Shown in pieces: positions 8,613 through 17,992 of a stretch of 64,000 bases of DNA. Every line of letters begins with the position of its first letter. The stretch's first letter is position 1. The DNA comes from Stappia taiwanensis (lineage in GTDB: Bacteria > Pseudomonadota > Alphaproteobacteria > Rhizobiales > Stappiaceae), in NCBI RefSeq assembly GCF_014635285.1, contig NZ_BMCR01000006.1:62001-126000 (forward strand), written 5' to 3'. The position numbers were made by a program, and so were the translations under genes. A model generated the notes under the pieces. The model had not been told where the DNA came from and did not search any database. It saw nothing but the letters and a program-made list of their open reading frames with translations.

Positions 8613-9668
8613 ATGACCGAGACGCCGACAGCCACCGGGACGCCGAAAGGGCGCTCGCCCTCCCGTTGGAAGTACCGTTTGCTGGTGAGCCTCGTCCTGC
8701 TCGTCGTTGCCCTTTGGAGCACCTATTGGGCGATTGGCCGGGGAATGGCCGTCGATATCCTGCGCAACACGGTCGAAGTGGCGAAAACCGAAGGCGGCCG
8801 GCTTGCTTGCGGCGATCAGTCGCTGGGGGGGTATCCGTTCCGCTTCGAGCTGCGCTGCACGCCGCTGGACGTTGCGGCGGCGACCGGCGACAGCCTGAGC
8901 CTTGGAGGCTTGCGGGCGGTGGCGCTCGCCTATAACCCGCGCCAGTTGATCGTCGAGGCGGACGCGCCGGCGCGGCTTGTTCGCTCTGCCGGTCCCGCCG
9001 GTCTGGCGGTCGATGCGACCTGGCGCACGGCGCGATCCAGCGCCCGGCTCGGCGATGAGACGGTGGCGCGAATGGATCTCGTTGTCGAGGCGCCGGCGGT
9101 CGATATCGCGCTGGATGGGGCCGGCGCGGATATACCCTTCCGGGTCGCTGCCGATAGGGCGGAACTGCATCTGAGGCAATCGCCGGAGGTGGCGGAGGAT
9201 GTTGATCTGGCCGTGCGGCTTGCGGCCGTTTCGACCCTGCCGTCCGTGCCGGCGGTCGATCTGTTCGCCGATATGACGGTTGCCGGCGCCGCGCCGCTTC
9301 TGGGCCGCTCCGATGGCGACTGGCGGGCGCTTCTAGCGTCACGCGAGGCGCTGGCGATCGAGCGGCTGGTGCTGTCGTCAGGCAAGCTTTCCCTGCAGGC
9401 CAGCGGGGCGCTGTGGCTCGATGAAGCGGGCCGGCTGAGCGGCAGCCTGCCGTTGACGGTGGCCGGGGTGGACCAGCTTGCCCAGGCGCTGGCGCCGTTC
9501 TTCCCGCCGGAATCCACCGTGCCGGCAACCTTGCAAGGGGCGTTGATGGGCTTCGGTAGCCCGGTTGAGCTCGATGGTGTGCCGGCGGTCACCGTGCCGC
9601 TCCGTTTCGAGGGCGGTGTCGCCCGTGTCGGCCTTATCCCGATCGGTCGGCTCGGACCGTTGATGTAG
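8613..9668 (+). CDS. DUF2125 family envelope protein
   Basis: 351 residues from the ATG at 8613, preceded by GAGGACC. The open frame extends upstream to 8478, but that part has no protein-like features. After a short basic tail there is one hydrophobic segment (about residues 20-40), then a long beta-rich extracytoplasmic region beginning GRGMAVDILRNTV and containing LGGYPFRFELRC, which I recognise as the DUF2125 pattern of alphaproteobacteria. The repeated beta-strand character resembles AsmA-like proteins. The function is unknown; I infer an anchored periplasmic protein. Transcription converges on the GNAT gene. Confidence 0.8.
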   Translation: MTETPTATGTPKGRSPSRWKYRLLVSLVLLVVALWSTYWAIGRGMAVDILRNTVEVAKTEGGRLACGDQSLGGYPFRFELRCTPLDVAAATGDSLSLGGLRAVALAYNPRQLIVEADAPARLVRSAGPAGLAVDATWRTARSSARLGDETVARMDLVVEAPAVDIALDGAGADIPFRVAADRAELHLRQSPEVAEDVDLAVRLAAVSTLPSVPAVDLFADMTVAGAAPLLGRSDGDWRALLASREALAIERLVLSSGKLSLQASGALWLDEAGRLSGSLPLTVAGVDQLAQALAPFFPPESTVPATLQGALMGFGSPVELDGVPAVTVPLRFEGGVARVGLIPIGRLGPLM

Positions 9669-9686
9669 CCAGGCGGTTTCGGCCGG

Positions 9687-9717
9687 CATCGCGCCGCATG
9701 TCAGGCGCGGCGCGATG
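9687..9717. terminator. Long inverted repeat between convergent genes
   Basis: CATCGCGCCGC (9687-9697) is perfectly complementary to GCGGCGCGATG (9707-9717) across a 9-base loop. It lies between the convergent DUF2125 and GNAT stops. There is no U-run on either strand, so it may act as a Rho-dependent pause, an RNA 3'-end stabiliser or a weak bidirectional terminator. Confidence 0.5.
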
Positions 9718-9741
9718 CGATAGCTCGGACTGGGACCGGGA

Positions 9742-10203
9742 TCAGTCGGTTGCCGGCCGGTCGATTGCCAGGGTGTAGCCCTTCCAGTTGGCCGGTTCGG
9801 CGATCTGGTCGTAAAGGGTGACGGCGGGCACGTTCTTGCCGGGGACGATCCAGCGCAGCTCGGACCAGTCGCGGCGGGTGCCTTCCTGCACCAGGGTCTC
9901 GATCATCCGCCGGGCAACACCCTTGTTGCGGGCGTCCGGATGCACATAGAGTTCGTCGAGTTGTCCCGCGCGCAGGCCGCTGATGATCTCCGGCAGGTCG
10001 AAGAAGATGGCAAAGCCGACAAGACGGCCATCAAGCTCCGCGCCGATGACCTCGGCGGTGCGGTCGCCGAGAATGCGCTCGGCGTAGAACTGGTCGGGAC
10101 GGCGCGGCGCGCCGCGCTTCAGGGCCTGGGCGTATTCCGCGATCAGGGGCGCGAGAGCAAGTGCGTCGTCAGGGCCAAGCGTCTTGATGTCGATGGTGTT
10201 CAT
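9742..10203 (-). CDS. GNAT family N-acetyltransferase
   Basis: 153 residues spanning a single GNAT domain. LDELYVHPDARNKGVARRMI (about 83-102) is motif A, with the acetyl-CoA pyrophosphate-binding loop as a K/G-V-A variant of Q/RxxGxG/A. The strand before it is LVGFAIFFDLPE, and VTLYDQIA near the end is the usual motif-B tyrosine region. It should transfer an acetyl group to a small molecule or protein amine; the acceptor is not predictable. It is divergent from the DMT exporter. Confidence 0.8.
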   Translation of the reverse strand: MNTIDIKTLGPDDALALAPLIAEYAQALKRGAPRRPDQFYAERILGDRTAEVIGAELDGRLVGFAIFFDLPEIISGLRAGQLDELYVHPDARNKGVARRMIETLVQEGTRRDWSELRWIVPGKNVPAVTLYDQIAEPANWKGYTLAIDRPATD

Positions 10204-10391
10204 GGAAGCTCCGCGTTGGATCGGTGGTCAGCGACCCGGGGGACCGGAACGCGGCGCTCACCTTGTCCCGAACCGTGACGGTTTTGCAACCGCCTCTGTC
10301 GACCTGTCCGTCGCTGGCCCATTGACCGCCGTGGAAAGATCGCCGCATAGTTGTGGGGTGCCCTGCCGTTTCTTTTCCGGAAAGCCATGCC

Positions 10392-11333
10392 ATGACCCAG
10401 GATTCGCACCGTCGCCGTGCGACAATGATTGGCCTGACCGCGGTGCTGATGTGGTCGATGCTCGGTGTGTTCGGCGCCGCTTCGGGCGATGTGCCGCCGT
10501 TCCTGCTGAACGCCCTGTGTTTCGGGTTCTCAGGGCTGGCCGCGACGCTGTGGCTGGCCCTGCGCGGTCGCTTGCGGCTGATGCGCCAGCCGGTTGGCGT
10601 CTGGGCGTTCGGAACGCTGGGCCTGTTCGGCTTTCATTTCTTCTACTTCACGGCGATCCGCAATGCGCCGCCGGTGGAGGCCAACTTGATCAACTACACC
10701 TGGCCGTTGTTGATCGTCGTTTTCTCAGCGCTGCTGCCGGGCGAACGGCTGCGGGCGCATCATCTGATCGGCGCCGGGCTGGGGCTTGCCGGTGCGGCGC
10801 TTTTGGTCACGCGGGGGCAGAGCCTGGCGCTCGATCCCGCCTATCTGATCGGCTATCTTTCGGCGGTTGCCTCGGCGCTGTTCTGGTCGAGCTATTCGGT
10901 TCTGTCGCGGCGGCTCGGCCGGGTGCCGACCGAGGCGGTGGCGGGGTTCTGCCTTGGCACCTCGGTGCTGTCGCTGGCCGCCCATCTGGCGGTGGAGCAG
11001 ACCGTCTGGCCGGCGGGGGCGGGCGAGTGGCTGGCGGTGCTCGGTCTTGCCGCCTTTCCGGTCGGTCTGGCGTTCTTCGTTTGGGATATCGGGGTGAAGC
11101 GCGGTGACATCCAGGTGTTGGGGGCGGGGGCCTATGCGGCGCCGGTGCTGTCGACCCTGCTCCTGATCCTCTTCGGCTTCGGCACGTTCACTGTCAGCGT
11201 TGCACTGGCCTGCGCACTGGTGACCCTCGGTGCGCTGGTGGCGGCCCGGGACATGCTGTTTCGTCCCGCCGCAGGCGCGTCCGCCAGCCCCTCGGCCGAA
11301 AGACCGGTGGCGGAGGATCGTTCCGCGCTTTAG
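10392..11333 (+). CDS. EamA/DMT-superfamily exporter
   Basis: 313 residues from the ATG at 10392 (an upstream in-frame ATG at 10353 adds only a hydrophilic leader). It has about ten hydrophobic segments arranged as two EamA repeats, the first starting MIGLTAVLMWSMLGVFGAAS and the second AYLIGYLSAVASALFWSSYS. The NAPPVEANLINYTWPLLIVV segment resembles YddG-type aromatic amino acid exporters. Efflux of amino acids or similar metabolites is inferred from the family. The C-terminus is a short polar tail. Confidence 0.85.
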   Translation: MTQDSHRRRATMIGLTAVLMWSMLGVFGAASGDVPPFLLNALCFGFSGLAATLWLALRGRLRLMRQPVGVWAFGTLGLFGFHFFYFTAIRNAPPVEANLINYTWPLLIVVFSALLPGERLRAHHLIGAGLGLAGAALLVTRGQSLALDPAYLIGYLSAVASALFWSSYSVLSRRLGRVPTEAVAGFCLGTSVLSLAAHLAVEQTVWPAGAGEWLAVLGLAAFPVGLAFFVWDIGVKRGDIQVLGAGAYAAPVLSTLLLILFGFGTFTVSVALACALVTLGALVAARDMLFRPAAGASASPSAERPVAEDRSAL

Positions 11334-11410
11334 GGTCCAGATCCCAAGGTTCGGCTTTCCAGCGCCGCAGGCAAATTTCTCGTAACCAACCAAAAGGGAC
11401 AGGTTCGCCC

Positions 11411-12316
11411 ATGACGACACCCGCCGCCATCAGACCTCGCCGCAGCGTCCTTTACATGCCCGGCTCCAACGCACGGGCACTGGAAAAGGCGCGCAGCCTC
11501 GATGTGGATGCGCTGATCCTCGATCTTGAGGATGCCGTGGCGCCCGACGCCAAGGATCTGGCCCGCCGGCAGGTGGCCGAGGCGGTGGCCGCCGGCGGTT
11601 ACGGGCACAGGGAAGTGGTGATTCGCGTCAATGGCGCCGGCACGCCCTGGGGCGAAGCGGATCTTGAGGCGGCGATTGCCGCCGGTCCCGATGCGATCCT
11701 TCTGCCGAAGGTTTCGACGCCGGCGGATCTGGAGCGGGCGGCCCACAAGGTCAACGCGGCCAAGGCACCGGCCGGGCTGACGCTCTGGGCGATGATGGAA
11801 ACGCCGCTTGCGATGCTGAACGCGCGGGAAATCGCGGCGGCGGCGGCCAATCCGGAAACCCGGCTTTCCTGCTTCATCATGGGCACCAACGATCTGGCCA
11901 AGGAGACCCGGGCGCGGCTGGTGCCGGGGCGGGCGCCGATGCGTCCCTGGCTGATGGCTTGCGTTGCCGCTGCCCGGGCCCATGGGCTCGACATCATCGA
12001 TGGCGTTTACAATGACCTGTCGGACGCGGAAGGCTTTGCCGCCGAATGCCGCGAGGGCGCGGAGATGGGCATGGACGGCAAGACGCTAATCCACCCCAAG
12101 CAGGTCGAGGCATGCAACGCGGCCTTCTCGCCGGATGCGGCCGAGGTGGCGCAGGCGCGCAAGATCATCGCCGAATTCGAGAAGCCGGAAAACGCTTCCA
12201 AGGGCGCCTTGCAGGTGGATGGCCGGATGGTCGAGCGGCTGCACGCGGAGATGGGCGAGCGGGTGGTGCGGATCGCCGATGCGATTGCCGCCCGCAGCTC
12301 GGTCGCCGCCGGCTGA
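11411..12316 (+). CDS. HpcH/HpaI-family CoA-ester lyase (CitE-like)
   Basis: 301 residues. RSVLYMPGSNARALEKA at the N-terminus, LILDLEDAVAPDAK (metal and CoA site), LWAMMETPLAMLNA and the C-terminal GMDGKTLIHPKQVEACN are all CitE/malyl-CoA lyase signatures. These enzymes cleave or form C-C bonds of CoA thioesters such as L-malyl-CoA, beta-methylmalyl-CoA or citramalyl-CoA, using Mg2+. The exact substrate is not decided by sequence, as no ethylmalonyl-CoA pathway genes adjoin it. A small DUF1737 gene follows after 56 bases and may share the transcript. Confidence 0.85.
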   Translation: MTTPAAIRPRRSVLYMPGSNARALEKARSLDVDALILDLEDAVAPDAKDLARRQVAEAVAAGGYGHREVVIRVNGAGTPWGEADLEAAIAAGPDAILLPKVSTPADLERAAHKVNAAKAPAGLTLWAMMETPLAMLNAREIAAAAANPETRLSCFIMGTNDLAKETRARLVPGRAPMRPWLMACVAAARAHGLDIIDGVYNDLSDAEGFAAECREGAEMGMDGKTLIHPKQVEACNAAFSPDAAEVAQARKIIAEFEKPENASKGALQVDGRMVERLHAEMGERVVRIADAIAARSSVAAG

Positions 12317-12372
12317 CGCATCTTTCACCGGCCGGGCGCGACCCGGCCGGGTTCCTCCTGGAGACGCTCTTC

Positions 12373-12579
12373 ATGAAACTCTATCGCTTCATCACCGGCC
12401 CGGACGACAGCGCCTTCTGCCACCGGGTGACGGCGGCGCTCAATGCCGGCTGGGATCTGCATGGCGCCCCGAGCCTCACCTTCGATGCGGCCAAGGGCAT
12501 CGTCGTCTGCGGCCAGGCGGTGACCAAGGATGTCAGCGGTGAAAGCTATTCGCCGGAGATCAAGCTGTCGGATTTTTGA
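12373..12579 (+). CDS. DUF1737 small protein
   Basis: 68 residues from the ATG at 12373, after GGAGACG. The opening MKLYRFITGPDDSAFCHRV and the phrase LNAGWDLHGAPSLTFD match the DUF1737 family of small cytoplasmic proteins in Hyphomicrobiales. The function is unknown. It lies 56 bases after the CoA-ester lyase and converges on ispZ with only 21 bases between stops. Confidence 0.8.
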   Translation: MKLYRFITGPDDSAFCHRVTAALNAGWDLHGAPSLTFDAAKGIVVCGQAVTKDVSGESYSPEIKLSDF

Positions 12580-12600
12580 GGTCCGCGCGGCGTCAGAAGC

Positions 12601-13236
12601 TCAGTCCTCGTCGTGATCCAGCGTGTGACGCTGGATCATCGGCAGCTGCAGCAGGGTGAAGACCACGGTGATCGGCATCATGCCGAACACCTTGAACGAC
12701 ACCCAGAAATCGGTCGAGAAGCTGCGCCAGATGACCTCGTTGAGGATGGCGAGGAAGAAGAAGAACACCCCCCAGCGGAAGGTCAGCTTGCGCCAGCCGG
12801 CGTCATCGAGCCGGAAAACGCTGTCGAACACATAGCCCAGCAGCGATTTGCCGAAGAGAAGGCCGCCCAAGAGCACCGCCCCGAACAGGACGTTGACGAT
12901 GGTCGGCTTCAGCTTGATGAAAAGCTCATCCTGTAGCCACAAGGTCAGGGCGCCGAACACCAGCACCACAACGCCGGAGACCACCGGCATCACCGGCAGC
13001 CGCCGGGTCAGCACGTAGGACACGGCCAGCGACACCGCGATCGCCACCATGAAGACGGCGGTGGCGAAGAAGATCGGTCCGCCGAGATCGGTGATCACCG
13101 GAAAACGCTCGGCGAGCATCTCGCCGCGTGAGTTGGCGAGGAAGAACAGCAGCAGCGGGCCAAGCTCCAGCGCGATCTTCAGGAGCGGCGCCACCTCCTT
13201 GCGGTCGGCGGCATTGGGGCTGTGTTCGAATTCCAT
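12601..13236 (-). CDS. ispZ: Septation protein A / intracellular septation protein (YciB)
   Basis: 211 residues with about five transmembrane segments. The motif [14 protein letters not shown] follows a short polar N-terminus ([13 protein letters not shown]), and the final part [20 protein letters not shown] is typical of the IspZ/YciB family. These inner-membrane proteins influence septum and envelope synthesis. It is the last gene of a dense minus-strand block, six bases after ftsY, an association common in Hyphomicrobiales. Confidence 0.9.
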   Translation of the reverse strand: MEFEHSPNAADRKEVAPLLKIALELGPLLLFFLANSRGEMLAERFPVITDLGGPIFFATAVFMVAIAVSLAVSYVLTRRLPVMPVVSGVVVLVFGALTLWLQDELFIKLKPTIVNVLFGAVLLGGLLFGKSLLGYVFDSVFRLDDAGWRKLTFRWGVFFFFLAILNEVIWRSFSTDFWVSFKVFGMMPITVVFTLLQLPMIQRHTLDHDED

Positions 13237-13242
13237 CAGGGA

Positions 13243-14577
13243 TCAACTCTCGCTTGCGGCGATGGCGGCGGCGAAATCGCCGGCGGTGAAGGGTTCGAGG
13301 TCGTCGATGCCCTCGCCAACGCCGATGAAATGGACCGGCAGCTTGTGCCGGGCGGCAATAGCGACAAGGATACCGCCGCGCGCGGTGCCGTCCAGCTTGG
13401 TCATGACGAGGCCGGTGACGCCGGCGGTCTTGCCGAAGATCTCGACTTGGTTCATCGCGTTCTGACCGGTGGTGGCATCGAGAGTCAGCAGCACGCTGTG
13501 CGGGGCGTTCGGATCGTGCTTGCGGATGACGCGCACGACCTTTTCCAGCTCGGCCATCAGCTCGGCGCGGTTCTGCAGCCGTCCGGCGGTGTCGATCAGC
13601 AGCACATCGACGCCCTTTTCCCTGGCCTCGCGCATGGCGTCGAAGACGAGGCCGGCGGCATCGGCGCCGGTGTCGCGGGCGACCACCGGGGCGCCGGTCC
13701 GCTCGCCCCAGATCTTGAGCTGTTCGACGGCAGCGGCGCGGAAGGTGTCGCCGGCAGCCAGCATCACCGATTTGCCTTCGGCCCGGAGCTTGGCGGCCAG
13801 CTTGCCGATGGTGGTGGTCTTGCCGGTGCCGTTGACGCCAACCATCAGCACCACATGCGGGGCGTTGGCCGGGTCGAGCTCCAGGGGCTGGGCAACCGGT
13901 TCCAGCACCTTGGCCACTTCCTCGGCAAGGATGCGACGCACCTCCTCCGGGGCGATCTCCTTGTCGAACCGGCCGTCGGAAATCCGCTCGGTGATCGTCA
14001 TTGCCGTCTCGACGCCGAGATCGGCCTGGATCAGCAGGTCTTCCAGCTCTTCCAGCGTTTCCGCATCGAGCTTGCGCTTTGTGAAGAGCGCGGTGATGCC
14101 GCCGGTCAGGCTGGCAGAGGAGCGGGACAGGCCAGCCTTCAGCCGCGCGAACCAGGACAGACGCGGGGCGGCAGGTTCCGGCGCCGCTTCGCTGGCCTCA
14201 GGCTCCACAGAAGCTGGCGGTTCGGTCTCTTGCGCAGGCTCCTCAACGGCCTCGGGTGCAGGCCGTTCCTCGTCGGCGGTCGCGGCGGGGGCCGGTTCCA
14301 CCGGGGTTTCCGGCGTGGCGAGGTCCGAGCTTTCGCTGTTGGGCGCTTCTGTTTTGGGAGCGCCGGCCTCCGCAGGCTCGACCCTTGGCGCGACCTCGGT
14401 CGGGGCCTCTGTCGCCGGCGCCTCGGGTGCAAGGGGGGCTTGCGCGGCGTCGTCCGTGCCGGAGAGAGCGGCGTCGGCGGTTTCGACCGTCTCGACCGTC
14501 TCGCGCGCGTCCGTCTGCGTCTTGTTGTCCTTGCGGCCGAACAGACGTCCGAGGAAACCGCGTTTTTCGTCACTCAT
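13243..14577 (-). CDS. ftsY: Signal recognition particle receptor FtsY
   Basis: 444 residues from the ATG at 14577. An acidic, Pro/Ala/Glu-rich A region covers about residues 20-138. It is followed by the helical N domain (about 140-235) and the GTPase domain: G1 GVNGTGKTT (247-255), the DTFRAAA block (277-283), DTAGR (329-333) and TKLDGTARGG (393-402), ending in FIGVGEGIDDLEPF. FtsY docks SRP-ribosome complexes at the membrane for cotranslational insertion. It starts four bases after the mtaB stop and precedes ispZ by six bases. Confidence 0.97.
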   Translation of the reverse strand: MSDEKRGFLGRLFGRKDNKTQTDARETVETVETADAALSGTDDAAQAPLAPEAPATEAPTEVAPRVEPAEAGAPKTEAPNSESSDLATPETPVEPAPAATADEERPAPEAVEEPAQETEPPASVEPEASEAAPEPAAPRLSWFARLKAGLSRSSASLTGGITALFTKRKLDAETLEELEDLLIQADLGVETAMTITERISDGRFDKEIAPEEVRRILAEEVAKVLEPVAQPLELDPANAPHVVLMVGVNGTGKTTTIGKLAAKLRAEGKSVMLAAGDTFRAAAVEQLKIWGERTGAPVVARDTGADAAGLVFDAMREAREKGVDVLLIDTAGRLQNRAELMAELEKVVRVIRKHDPNAPHSVLLTLDATTGQNAMNQVEIFGKTAGVTGLVMTKLDGTARGGILVAIAARHKLPVHFIGVGEGIDDLEPFTAGDFAAAIAASES

Positions 14578-14581
14578 GCTG

Positions 14582-15856
14582 TCATGCCGCCCGCTGCCCG
14601 AGGAGATGTCGCCCGGTATGCCCGCTGATGCGCAGGCTGACAAGATCCCCCGGTCCGGCACCGGCGCAGGCATCCGCGTCGAACTCGACCTGGGTGAACT
14701 GTTCGCTGCGGCCCAGGCCCTCGCGTTCGATCAGAACCTGGCGGGTGCGACCGACCTCGGCATCGAGATGGGCGCGCAGGGCCGCCGCGCCCTTTTCCCG
14801 CAGCCGCGCCGCCCGCTCCTTGACGGCGGTACGCTCCACCTGGGGCATGCGCGCGGCCGGGGTGCCGGGCCGGGGCGAGAAGGGGAAGACGTGCAGATGG
14901 GTCAGGCCGCATTCATCGACGATGCGCAGGGTGTTTTGGAACATCTCCTCCGTCTCCGTCGGAAAACCGGCGATGATATCGGCGCCGAATACCACGTCCG
15001 GACGGGCGGCGCGGACCTCCTGGCAGAAGCGGATGGTGTCGGCGCGCAGGTGCCGGCGCTTCATGCGCTTGAGGATCAGGTCGTCGCCGGCCTGCAGCGA
15101 CAGATGCAGGTGCGGCATCAGACGGTCTTCCTCGGCGATCACCCGCATCAAGGCCGGGTCGGCCTCGATCGAGTCGATCGAGGAGAGCCGCAACCGGTCG
15201 AGGCTCGGGACCTTCTTCAGGATCTTCTCCGACAGGGTGCCGAGGGTCGGGGTGCCCGGCAGGTCAGCGCCATAGCTGGTGATATCGACGCCGGTCAACA
15301 CCACCTCGCGGTAGCCGTTGTCGACGAGCCGGGCGATCTGGTCGACGACCACGCCCATGGGCACGGACCGGGAATTGCCACGGCCAAAGGGAATGATGCA
15401 AAAGGTGCAGCGATGATCGCAGCCGTTCTGTACCTGGACGAAGGCGCGGGCGCGGCCCTCCAGCCCGTCGATCAGGTGGCCGGCGGTCTCCGTGACGCTC
15501 ATGATGTCGTTGACGCGCACCTTTTCGGTCTCGTCGATGCCGAACTGGGCGACCCGGCCATAGGAGGCCCGTTCCAGCTTCTCGCTGTTGCCGAGGACGA
15601 GGTCGACCTCCTCCATGCCGGCGAAGCTGTCGCTTTCGGTCTGGGCGGCACAACCGGTGACGATGATCCGCGCCTCAGGGTTTTCCCGGCGCAGGCGGCG
15701 GATGGTCTGGCGCGCCTGGCGCACTGCCTCGCCAGTCACCGCGCAGGTGTTGACCAGAACCGCGTCCTTGAGGCCGGCGGCTTCCGCCTCATGCTTCATG
15801 ACCTCCGATTCATAGGCATTGAGCCGGCAGCCGAAGGTGACGACATCAACACTCAT
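14582..15856 (-). CDS. mtaB: tRNA (N6-L-threonylcarbamoyladenosine(37)-C2)-methylthiotransferase
   Basis: 424 residues. The N-terminal UPF0004 domain has cysteines at 10, 38 and 69 for the auxiliary 4Fe-4S cluster. The radical SAM motif CDHRCTFC gives Cys146, Cys150 and Cys153. A TRAM-like C-terminus follows. The opening VTFGCRLNAYESEVM is the MtaB rather than MiaB form. The enzyme converts t6A37 to ms2t6A37 in ANN-decoding tRNAs. Its start overlaps the dapF stop by four bases (ATGA), so the two are probably translationally coupled. Confidence 0.93.
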   Translation of the reverse strand: MSVDVVTFGCRLNAYESEVMKHEAEAAGLKDAVLVNTCAVTGEAVRQARQTIRRLRRENPEARIIVTGCAAQTESDSFAGMEEVDLVLGNSEKLERASYGRVAQFGIDETEKVRVNDIMSVTETAGHLIDGLEGRARAFVQVQNGCDHRCTFCIIPFGRGNSRSVPMGVVVDQIARLVDNGYREVVLTGVDITSYGADLPGTPTLGTLSEKILKKVPSLDRLRLSSIDSIEADPALMRVIAEEDRLMPHLHLSLQAGDDLILKRMKRRHLRADTIRFCQEVRAARPDVVFGADIIAGFPTETEEMFQNTLRIVDECGLTHLHVFPFSPRPGTPAARMPQVERTAVKERAARLREKGAAALRAHLDAEVGRTRQVLIEREGLGRSEQFTQVEFDADACAGAGPGDLVSLRISGHTGRHLLGQRAA

Positions 15857-16770
15857 CGGCTCGCCTCCGGCGTTGCCAGGGCGGCGGCGTCGCCCGGCGC
15901 GGTCTTGCGGAAGCGGCCGGTGGCGAGGTCGACACGCCCTTCAAACTCGATTTCCGTGTCGCCGGTCATCAGCACATGCCCATCGCTTTCGCGCCATTCC
16001 AGCAGCAAGGGGCCGCCCGGCAGGTGGATGGTGACGCGGCGTTCGGTGCGCCCGTCGCGGATCGCCGCGACCGCAGTGGCGCAGGCGGCGGTGCCGCAGG
16101 CCTGTGTCAGGCCGACGCCACGTTCCCACACCTTGATCTCGATCTCCGTATCCGACAGCACGTGGGCTAGGGTGATGTTGGCCCGCTCGGGGAACATCGG
16201 GTGGTTCTCCAGCATCGGCCCGACCTGTTGAAGGTCGACCGCGTCGAGCGCCGGCACCCAGAAGATGGCGTGGGGATTGCCCATGTTGACGACGGACGGG
16301 GTGTGCAGCACCGGCGCGTCGATCGGGCCGATCTGCAATTCGATCGCCCGGGTGTCGGCGAAGGGCTCGGCCAGCGGGATCTCGTCCCAGGCGAGTTTCG
16401 GCTGGCCCATGTCGACGGTTACGCGGCGCGGATCGTCGGTGCCGGTGGCGTTGAGCAGGCCGGCCCGGGTTTCGATGGTGGCGGCAGGACGGCCGCTTTC
16501 TTCCATCAGCAGGCGACCAATGCAGCGGGTGGCATTGCCGCAGGCGGACACCTCCGAGCCATCCCGGTTGTGGATGCGCATGAAGGCATCGGCGCCGCTG
16601 GGCGAGCGCTCGACGGTGATCATCTGATCGAAGCCGATGCCGGTCGTCCGGTCGCCGATCAGGCGGATTGTCTCCACCGGCAAGGCAAGTGGCGTGGTCC
16701 GGGCGTCCCAGACAACGAAGTCATTGCCGAGCCCGTTCATCTTCAGGAAAGGGGTGCTGCCGTCGCTCAT
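15853..16770 (-). CDS. dapF: Diaminopimelate epimerase
   Basis: 305 residues from the ATG at 16770. KMNGLGNDFVV (residues 10-20) is the family opening. The two catalytic cysteines are Cys77 in SACGNATRC and Cys225 in QACGTAAC. It interconverts LL- and meso-diaminopimelate for lysine and peptidoglycan synthesis. It heads the dapF-mtaB-ftsY-ispZ block. The C-terminal 15 residues (KTAPGDAAALATPEA) extend beyond the usual end. Confidence 0.97.
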   Translation of the reverse strand: MSDGSTPFLKMNGLGNDFVVWDARTTPLALPVETIRLIGDRTTGIGFDQMITVERSPSGADAFMRIHNRDGSEVSACGNATRCIGRLLMEESGRPAATIETRAGLLNATGTDDPRRVTVDMGQPKLAWDEIPLAEPFADTRAIELQIGPIDAPVLHTPSVVNMGNPHAIFWVPALDAVDLQQVGPMLENHPMFPERANITLAHVLSDTEIEIKVWERGVGLTQACGTAACATAVAAIRDGRTERRVTIHLPGGPLLLEWRESDGHVLMTGDTEIEFEGRVDLATGRFRKTAPGDAAALATPEASR

Positions 16771-16976
16771 CGCCGGTAATGCCTGTGTGACTGAGAGGCC
16801 TGATGTCTGGGATCCTGGCGGACGCCGGGCCCCTGTCCCGGGGCCTGCGGGATCGCCGCGCATCCGTCTATATGGCCGAAAGCGGGGCAATATTCCAGTG
16901 TTGCCTTTATCTCCGCCCCTCACCGAATGAGTGAGGGACGGATGTGCGTGGGCGGCACCATGTGGCGGGGGAGGGG

Positions 16977-17894
16977 CTAGCCCCCGATCCTTTCCTTGAT
17001 GAAGGTGCCGTTCCGCAATTCGGTGACCGCGTCGATCAGTTCCCGCCGCGTGTTCATGACGATCGGCCCGTGCCAGGCCACCGGCTCTCGGATCGGCTTG
17101 CCGGAGACCAGCAGGAAACGGATGCCGAGCGGTCCGGCGGTGACGGTGATCTCGTCGCCGGTGCCGAACTGCACCAGCGTGCGGTCGCCGCTTTGATCGC
17201 GAATGTGCAGTTCCTCGCCGCCGACCGATTTTTCGGTGAGGATCCCCACCGGGCTGGAGGCATCGCGAAAGCTGCCCGAGCCCTCGAAGATATAGGCAAA
17301 GGCCTGCCGGTAGGTGTCGACCGGCAGGCGCCGGGTGCGGCCGGCCGGTACAAACACATCGAGATAGGCCGGATCGGCGGCAATGCCGTCGACCGGGCCG
17401 CGCTTGCCCCAGAAGCTGCCGCAGATGACGCGCACGGTGGTGCCGTCGTCGTCGATGATCTCGGGGATCTCCGCCGCCGGCACATCCTGGTAACGCGGAT
17501 CGGTCATCTTCAGCGACGAGGGCAGGTTGGCCCAGAGCTGGAAGCCATGCATGCGGCCCCGGGCGTCGCCCTTGGGCATTTCCTGATGCATGATGCCGCG
17601 CCCGGCGGTCATCCACTGGATGTCGCCGGCTCCGAGCGTACCGCTGTTGCCGAGGCTGTCGCCGTGATCGACCGTGCCGGCCAGCACATAGGTGATGGTC
17701 TCGATCCCCCGGTGCGGATGCCAGGGAAAGCCGGCCTGGTAATCCTCCGGGCGCTCGTTGCGGAAATCATCGAACAGCAGGAAGGGGTCGTGCCGGGTCG
17801 GATCGTTGAAGCCGAAGGCGCGGTGCAGCTTGACGCCGGCGCCCTCAAGGGTCGGCTGGGCGGCGCCGGTGTGGGTGACGGGTCTGACGGACAT
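16977..17894 (-). CDS. Pirin family protein
   Basis: 305 residues from the ATG at 17894 after GGAACC; the frame runs further upstream without protein-like content. The N-terminal cupin holds PFLLFDDFRNERPEDY and the metal-binding HPHRGIETITYVLAG, followed by QWMTAGRGIMHQEMP. A second, less conserved cupin follows. Bacterial pirins bind iron, and some have quercetinase activity or regulate enzyme complexes. The role here is unassigned. It is separated from dapF by 206 bases. Confidence 0.9.
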   Translation of the reverse strand: MSVRPVTHTGAAQPTLEGAGVKLHRAFGFNDPTRHDPFLLFDDFRNERPEDYQAGFPWHPHRGIETITYVLAGTVDHGDSLGNSGTLGAGDIQWMTAGRGIMHQEMPKGDARGRMHGFQLWANLPSSLKMTDPRYQDVPAAEIPEIIDDDGTTVRVICGSFWGKRGPVDGIAADPAYLDVFVPAGRTRRLPVDTYRQAFAYIFEGSGSFRDASSPVGILTEKSVGGEELHIRDQSGDRTLVQFGTGDEITVTAGPLGIRFLLVSGKPIREPVAWHGPIVMNTRRELIDAVTELRNGTFIKERIGG

Positions 17895-17992
17895 GACGGT
17901 TCCTTTCGCCAGAGGGTGTTGTCTCCCATCTGGGGCGGTGCCCGCACAGGATAAAGCCCCGGCGCGGCGACACACCGTTCACCGCAGGCGCA